Source: an uncultured Dialister sp.
Lineage (GTDB): Bacteria > Bacillota > Negativicutes > Veillonellales > Dialisteraceae
Direction of reading: 5' to 3'
NCBI RefSeq assembly: GCF_900541605.1
Contig: NZ_UQKJ01000067.1
Coordinates: 1-10,563 of the forward strand
Length of the DNA: 10,563 bases
Made by a program: the position numbers and the translations under genes. Under the pieces are notes generated by a model. The model was given only the letters and a program-made list of their open reading frames with translations. It was not told the DNA's origin and searched no databases. Of this stretch, positions 6,990 to 10,563 are shown one piece after another (the first letter of the stretch is position 1; every line of letters begins with the position of its first letter).

Positions 6990-8734
6990 GCAGACAACAG
7001 ACCAAAAGAATCAGAATGACAAAAGAGACAGAACCCAGGAAGGATCAGTGGAAGACGCTTTTCTTCTTTTTCCTGGCGGCTTTCCTTTTTCTTCTCTGGG
7101 GTTCCTGGCTTTTGCCGGTAACGGACCCGGTAGAGTCGAACTACGCCCTCACCGCAAAGGAAATGGTGCAGTCCGGCAACTGGATGTCCCCCCAGATCTA
7201 CGGCACCTACTGGTACGATAAACCCATCATGGTTTACTGGCTCCTTTCCATCAGCTACTCCCTCCTGGGCTTTACGGACCTGGCCTCCCGGCTTCCCGCC
7301 GTGGTCTGCGGTTCCCTGTCTGTGACTCTTCTCATCTGGTATATCCAGAAAATCAAAAAGGACGCGGTTATTTCCATCTGGTCCGGTGCCATGATGGCTC
7401 TGTCCCTGGAATTCTGGGTCATTTCCCATGCCATCATTACGGACAGCATGCTCCTCCTCTTCACCATTCCCACTATGCTCTCCGGGTACATAGGGGTCAT
7501 GGAAAATAATAAAAAGCATCTTATCATTGCCTACGGTGCAGCAGGTCTTGCCTGCCTGTCCAAGGGGCCCGTGGGCCTTGTCCTGCCAGGCGCCCTTCTC
7601 CTCCTCTGGTGCCTAACCATGAAATCCGGAAAAATGGCAGCCCGTCTTTTCCCCTGGCAGGGAATTCTCGTTTTTCTGGCAGTCACCCTTCCCTGGTACC
7701 TGGGCATGTTCCTCATCCATGGCAGTGATTTCGTGAACCAGTTCCTGGGTCTTCACAACATTGTCAGAGCCACATCCTCCGAGCATCCAGAAGATAACCA
7801 CTGGTACTACTATCTGGTCATTCTTCCTGCCGCTCTCCTTCCCTGGACCTTTACTTCCTTCTATGAAATGGTGAAAGGCTGGAAAGACAAGACCCCTTTC
7901 TATAAATTTCTCATGGTCTGGTGCTGGGGAACGGTCCTCTTCTACACCTTTATGGCTACGAAGTATGTGACCTACACCTACATTGCCATTGTCCCCGCCA
8001 TCATTTTCTCCGCCTTTGCGGCGCCAGGCATCCGAAACGGAGAGAAACAGCCCTTCCTCTGGAGTGCCCTTGGCTTCCTCATTTTTGCAGCTGCCGCTCT
8101 GGGTGGTTCTTTCTATATCAAGGAAGGAAGCTGGTGGATTCTCTACGCCGTCATAGCTTATGCTTTCTGGGTCCTTGTGATTCGCTATAAAAAGAGCAGC
8201 GGCAAAAGGCTCACCACCATTGCCGCCGTGACAGCTTCCATTTGTCTCTGCCTCATCATGGAAGGGCTCCCCCATTACCTGCCACGCCGCTCCGCTGTGG
8301 AAGCGGGCCAGGAATTAAAAGCAGCCCCCGGAGAACATTACTTCTTCCGCTCCTACCCCGCAGGCTATACGTTCTACACCGGCGAAGTAGCCACCCGCAT
8401 CGTCCCGCCGCCATCGAACGAGGAAGAAAAAAACGAGCGGAATCCTCTTTGGGATGAGAAATACGTGATGCCATCTATTTCGGACAAGGATTTCATAAAA
8501 AGCCACCGACAGGATAGTACGCCCGTATTCCTCTTCGTTTCTAAAAGCGACAAGAAATATTTTGACCAGTGGGCCCTGAAATACAATTTCCGCCAGGTGA
8601 AACAGCTCCTGAATGGTACTATTTATGTGATGACAACGGAAGAAGACCTGCCGGAGTCCTTCAAAGAAGCCCGGGAGCAGATGAAGGAGGACTATCGGAA
8701 GACTCACCAGACCGAACAGGTGGAAGACAAGTAA
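6986..8734 (+). CDS. ArnT-like / GT39-GT83 (PMT_2) glycosyltransferase, copy 2
   Basis: A 582-residue paralogue of the preceding gene, with a longer, charged cytoplasmic N-terminus (residues 1-24) before the first membrane helix. The first periplasmic loop reads VTDPVESNYALTAKEM: aligned with copy 1, D31 becomes V49 while E50 is kept. KPPLFYW becomes KPIMVYW (79-85). Other shared blocks are CLSKGPVG, TLPWYLGM and RATSSEHPEDNHWYYY. The C-terminal third (from about residue 430) is soluble-looking, highly charged and probably periplasmic. The start is a GTG overlapping the previous stop (GTGA), with GAGG (6975-6978) 7 nt upstream; the ATG at 7016 has no ribosome site. The changed acidic motif may mark a subfamily with a different donor or acceptor, or altered catalysis. 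The frame is intact, so this is not an obvious pseudogene. Confidence 0.88.
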   Translation: MSRQQTKRIRMTKETEPRKDQWKTLFFFFLAAFLFLLWGSWLLPVTDPVESNYALTAKEMVQSGNWMSPQIYGTYWYDKPIMVYWLLSISYSLLGFTDLASRLPAVVCGSLSVTLLIWYIQKIKKDAVISIWSGAMMALSLEFWVISHAIITDSMLLLFTIPTMLSGYIGVMENNKKHLIIAYGAAGLACLSKGPVGLVLPGALLLLWCLTMKSGKMAARLFPWQGILVFLAVTLPWYLGMFLIHGSDFVNQFLGLHNIVRATSSEHPEDNHWYYYLVILPAALLPWTFTSFYEMVKGWKDKTPFYKFLMVWCWGTVLFYTFMATKYVTYTYIAIVPAIIFSAFAAPGIRNGEKQPFLWSALGFLIFAAAALGGSFYIKEGSWWILYAVIAYAFWVLVIRYKKSSGKRLTTIAAVTASICLCLIMEGLPHYLPRRSAVEAGQELKAAPGEHYFFRSYPAGYTFYTGEVATRIVPPPSNEEEKNERNPLWDEKYVMPSISDKDFIKSHRQDSTPVFLFVSKSDKKYFDQWALKYNFRQVKQLLNGTIYVMTTEEDLPESFKEAREQMKEDYRKTHQTEQVEDK

Positions 8735-8808
8735 GGGCAATAAAAGTCAAACTGCGGTTTGACGAGCTGCTGTGTCCGGCGCAGATGGGTAGAGTCATTC
8801 GCATGGAG

Positions 8809-8836
8809 CTTCTAGCTACTAGCGGCTAGCTGCCAG
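8809..8836 (+). repeat. Four tandem 7-bp units in the left arm of the palindrome
   Basis: The units are CTTCTAG, CTACTAG, CGGCTAG and CTGCCAG, in exact 7-bp register. The last two are degenerate. They pair with the corresponding units of the right arm at 8912-8939. Confidence 0.75.
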
Positions 8837-8911
8837 GAAAGCTGATTTGCCTGCGGCGCTACCCACCCGATATTTCCGTCAGTCATTCGTTCCGTAGGCT
8901 GGTCAGCTTTC

Positions 8912-8939
8912 CTAGAAGCTAGGAGCTAGCAGCTAGAAG
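8912..8939 (+). repeat. Four tandem 7-bp units in the right arm of the palindrome
   Basis: The units are CTAGAAG, CTAGGAG, CTAGCAG and CTAGAAG. Only the fifth base varies. On the opposite strand they read CTNCTAG, the same unit as in the left arm. Confidence 0.85.
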
Positions 8940-9060
8940 CCCCCGCCCGAATGACTCTATCCGTAAGCATCGCCCTAACAGCTCGATAAACTGAAATTGG
9001 CAGCATCGGCATATTACGATTTTATACAATCGGGCCATAGGATTTATGTTGTAGATAGGG

Positions 9061-9094
9061 TATAATAAACACATAGAAATACATCGTTGTATTT
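9061..9094 (+). promoter_or_regulatory. larA promoter -10 element and candidate operator palindrome
   Basis: A perfect TATAAT lies at 9061-9066, giving a start near 9073. No good -35 is found at the usual distance (TAGGAT at 9038-9043), which hints at dependence on an activator. Just after the predicted start is a perfect 7-bp inverted repeat, AAATACA-TCGT-TGTATTT (9077-9094). Its position would suit a repressor binding over the transcription start. The regulator is not in the window. Confidence 0.5.
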
Positions 9095-9124
9095 TCTCCA
9101 GAAGAGAGAGAAAGGATTCCCGTT

Positions 9125-10372
9125 ATGGACCTCAAAATTAGATATTTTAAAGAAGACATTCCTTTTCATGTGGATGACAGCCATCATCCCATTGTCCTGA
9201 ATCCAAGAAAGTGTCCGGCCCTTGAGTCAGAGGCTGGAGAAGTGGTGCGGGCTTTGGAGCATCCTATTGATTCTCCCCGGTTAAAGGACATTGTGAAGCC
9301 GGGAGAAAAAATCGTTATTGTTACAAGCGATATTTCCCGCCCCATGCCTTCCTGGGTAGCGCTTCCCTGTGTACTGGATGAACTGGGCAAAGCAGGTGTC
9401 AGAGATGAAGATGTGACTGTGGTCTTTGGCCTTGGCAGCCATCGGAAACAGACAGAAGAAGAGAAAAAGAGGCTTGTCGGAGAAGAAGTGTACAATAGAG
9501 TGAGATGCATTGACAGCGATCCCGATGACTTCATTCATATGGGAACCTGTAAAAATGGGACATCCGTTGATATTTTCCGAACCGTAGCGGAAGCGGACTG
9601 GAGAATTCTGGTGGGTAATGTAGAGTATCATTACTTTGCCGGTTATTCCGGCGGCATGAAAGCTATTATGCCAGGCGTTTCTTCGAGGGCCGCTATTCAG
9701 TCCAATCATCGTAATATGATAAAGGAAGGGGCCTACGCTGGAAATCTGGAAGGAAATCCTGTGCGGGATGATATTGAAGAAGTTTACCAGTACTGCCCGG
9801 TAGATTTTATTTTGAATGTAGCACTGGATGAAAACCACCATATTGCCTATGCAGCGGCAGGCCACCATGTGAAGGCTCATAGAAAGGCCTGCGAATTCCT
9901 TGACAGTATCTATAAAATTCATATTGACCATCCGGCTGATGTGGTTATTGTGTCCACTTCCGGCTTTCCTAAGGATATTAACCTGTATCAGGCCCAGAAA
10001 TCCATCGATAATGCGAAGCATTCCGTGAAAGAAGGGGGCATTATGGTGGTAGCGGCGGCCTGCAAAGAAGGATTTGGCAGCGATGTTTTTGCCAAGTGGA
10101 TCATGCAGTATGATACTCCCGATGACCGTATCAAAGCGATTCATGAACATTTCGAATTAGGAGGTCATAAGTCGGCGGCCCTTGCCCTGGTGGAAAAGAA
10201 GTGCAATATTTACCTGGTCACCGATATGGAGGACGATCTGGTCAGGAAGGCCAATATGACACCGTTCCATAATCTTCAGGAAGCGGTGGATGCGGCTTTT
10301 GCAAAGATGGGAAAAGACGCCAGCTGCTATATTATTCCTGATGGTGGTTCTACACTTCCTATGGAAGATTGA
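9125..10372 (+). CDS. larA: LarA-family nickel-pincer 2-hydroxyacid racemase (lactate racemase-like)
   Basis: A 415-residue cytoplasmic enzyme of the LarA family, which interconverts D- and L-lactate or related 2-hydroxyacids using a covalently bound nickel-pincer nucleotide. The residues defined in the Lactobacillus plantarum enzyme can all be located: D69 and R72 in SDISRP, H106 in GLGSHR, H169 in EYHYFAGYSGG, K179 in GGMKAIMPG (the lysine that holds the cofactor), H195 in SNHRNM, and Q289 and K292 in NLYQAQKS. Length is close to the family norm. AAAGGA (9111-9116) lies 8 nt before the ATG. The gene stands alone: no larB, larC or larE cofactor genes are in the window, so the cofactor must be made from elsewhere. 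Family members include racemases for substrates other than lactate, so lactate is the likeliest but not the only candidate. Confidence 0.9.
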   Translation: MDLKIRYFKEDIPFHVDDSHHPIVLNPRKCPALESEAGEVVRALEHPIDSPRLKDIVKPGEKIVIVTSDISRPMPSWVALPCVLDELGKAGVRDEDVTVVFGLGSHRKQTEEEKKRLVGEEVYNRVRCIDSDPDDFIHMGTCKNGTSVDIFRTVAEADWRILVGNVEYHYFAGYSGGMKAIMPGVSSRAAIQSNHRNMIKEGAYAGNLEGNPVRDDIEEVYQYCPVDFILNVALDENHHIAYAAAGHHVKAHRKACEFLDSIYKIHIDHPADVVIVSTSGFPKDINLYQAQKSIDNAKHSVKEGGIMVVAAACKEGFGSDVFAKWIMQYDTPDDRIKAIHEHFELGGHKSAALALVEKKCNIYLVTDMEDDLVRKANMTPFHNLQEAVDAAFAKMGKDASCYIIPDGGSTLPMED

Positions 10373-10403
10373 TTGTTGAAAAGTATTTTACCCAATATTG
10401 TTA

Positions 10404-10449
10404 ATATAAAAGCAGTGTGTTCCTCTTTGGGAAAGCACTGCTTTTATAT
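10404..10449 (+). terminator. Terminator of larA
   Basis: A 14-bp inverted repeat, ATATAAAAGCAGTG (10404-10417) with CACTGCTTTTATAT (10436-10449), begins about 30 nt after the larA stop. TTCC and GGGAA can pair further inside. The T run lies within the right arm. The near symmetry means it could act in both directions. Confidence 0.8.
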
Positions 10450-10468
10450 GTTATATCTGAATGGAATA

Positions 10469-10507
10469 AAAAAAGACGTCATGGAGCAAATCACATGACA
10501 TCTTTTT
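10469..10507 (-). terminator. Terminator of the tRNA-Val transcript
   Basis: AAAAAGACGTCATG pairs with CATGACATCTTTTT around a 10-nt loop, with one mismatch. On the minus strand it begins right after the tRNA 3' end and finishes in a run of seven T residues. On the plus strand it also has five T residues, so it may separate larA and the tRNA from both sides. Confidence 0.85.
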
Positions 10508-10508
10508 G

Positions 10509-10563
10509 TGGTGGGCGATAACAGGATCGAACTGCTGACATTCTGCTTGTAAGGCAGACGCTC
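10509..10563 (-). tRNA. tRNA-Val(UAC), 3' part, cut by the window edge
   Basis: Read on the minus strand, the visible 55 nt contain the anticodon stem TCTGC/GCAGA with loop CTTACAA (anticodon TAC, valine), the variable loop, a T arm with GTTCGATC, the acceptor 3' strand ATCGCCC, discriminator A and an encoded CCA. The acceptor 5' strand and D arm lie beyond the right edge. Other tRNA genes may precede it upstream. Confidence 0.93.

Larger units (their letters stand above)
8749..8998. repeat. Long imperfect palindrome (MITE- or REP-like) with heptamer tandem arms
   Basis: The two arms (about 8749-8857 and 8893-8998) are inverted near-copies. Matching blocks include CGAGCTG, TAGAGTCATTCG, GCTTCTAGCT, AGGAAAGCTGA and GCCTGCGG/GCCTACGG, leaving a central loop of about 35 nt. 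Each arm holds four tandem heptamers of the form CTNCTAG. The left arm begins with a small perfect hairpin, GTCAAAC-TGCG-GTTTGAC (8746-8763). The outer part of the right arm recurs at 5-53, so the element is dispersed. It fills most of the gap between the glycosyltransferase operon and larA. No open frame or T tract is present, so it is not a standard terminator. If transcribed from the operon it would fold into a long RNA hairpin that could shield the mRNA 3' end. It could equally be a non-autonomous mobile element. Confidence 0.8.

Noticed and set aside
8746..8763. Perfect 7-bp hairpin as the terminator of the glycosyltransferase operon
   Set aside because: No T tract follows; it is better seen as part of the left end of the long palindrome.
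8749..8998. CRISPR array or integron attC site
   Set aside because: There are no regularly spaced repeats with unique spacers, and the palindrome lacks attC core sites and is much longer than usual attC sites.

Overview
The window looks like part of the chromosome of a diderm Firmicute (Negativicutes, for example a Dialister- or Megasphaera-like gut or oral anaerobe). This is an inference from three things: Firmicute-style strong Shine-Dalgarno sites and promoters, envelope genes that only make sense with lipid-carrier-dependent glycan or lipid A decoration (DedA plus two ArnT-like transferases), and a LarA-family 2-hydroxyacid racemase. No database comparison was possible.

Layout from left to right. 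(1) Positions 5-53 hold one arm of a dispersed repeat that recurs near 8750-8998. (2) Two minus-strand single-gene units follow: a Mn-type superoxide dismutase (116-748) and an amino-acid-binding lipoprotein of an ABC importer (965-1765). Each has a near-consensus sigma-70 promoter with a 17-nt spacer and its own hairpin terminator. (3) On the plus strand, 2217-4313 encodes an unusual three-part protein: an N-terminal HicB-like domain, an acyltransferase-3 membrane domain and a C-terminal SGNH esterase/transferase domain with a complete Ser/Asn/Asp/His set. (4) A plus-strand operon follows with overlapping reading frames: dedA-like (4808-5404), ArnT-like glycosyltransferase 1 (5391-6989) and ArnT-like glycosyltransferase 2 (6986-8734). 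(5) The gap after the operon is mostly filled by a long imperfect palindrome of about 250 nt, whose arms contain four tandem heptamers each. (6) A larA-like gene (9125-10372) has its own promoter, a candidate operator and a terminator. (7) The 3' part of a minus-strand tRNA-Val(UAC) runs off the right edge.

How the genes may work together: the centre of the window is an envelope-decoration region. The SGNH acyltransferase probably O-acylates an extracytoplasmic glycan. The two ArnT-like enzymes probably move sugars from undecaprenyl-phosphate carriers onto a lipid or glycan acceptor and release undecaprenyl phosphate outside, which a DedA protein could return to the inner leaflet. The SOD, the amino-acid uptake protein and the LarA enzyme are housekeeping or metabolic genes with independent control.

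The most unusual items are the HicB-acyltransferase-SGNH fusion with no hicA nearby, the heptamer-containing palindrome present at least twice in the window, and the loss in the second glycosyltransferase of the acidic residue found in the first copy's DE motif.
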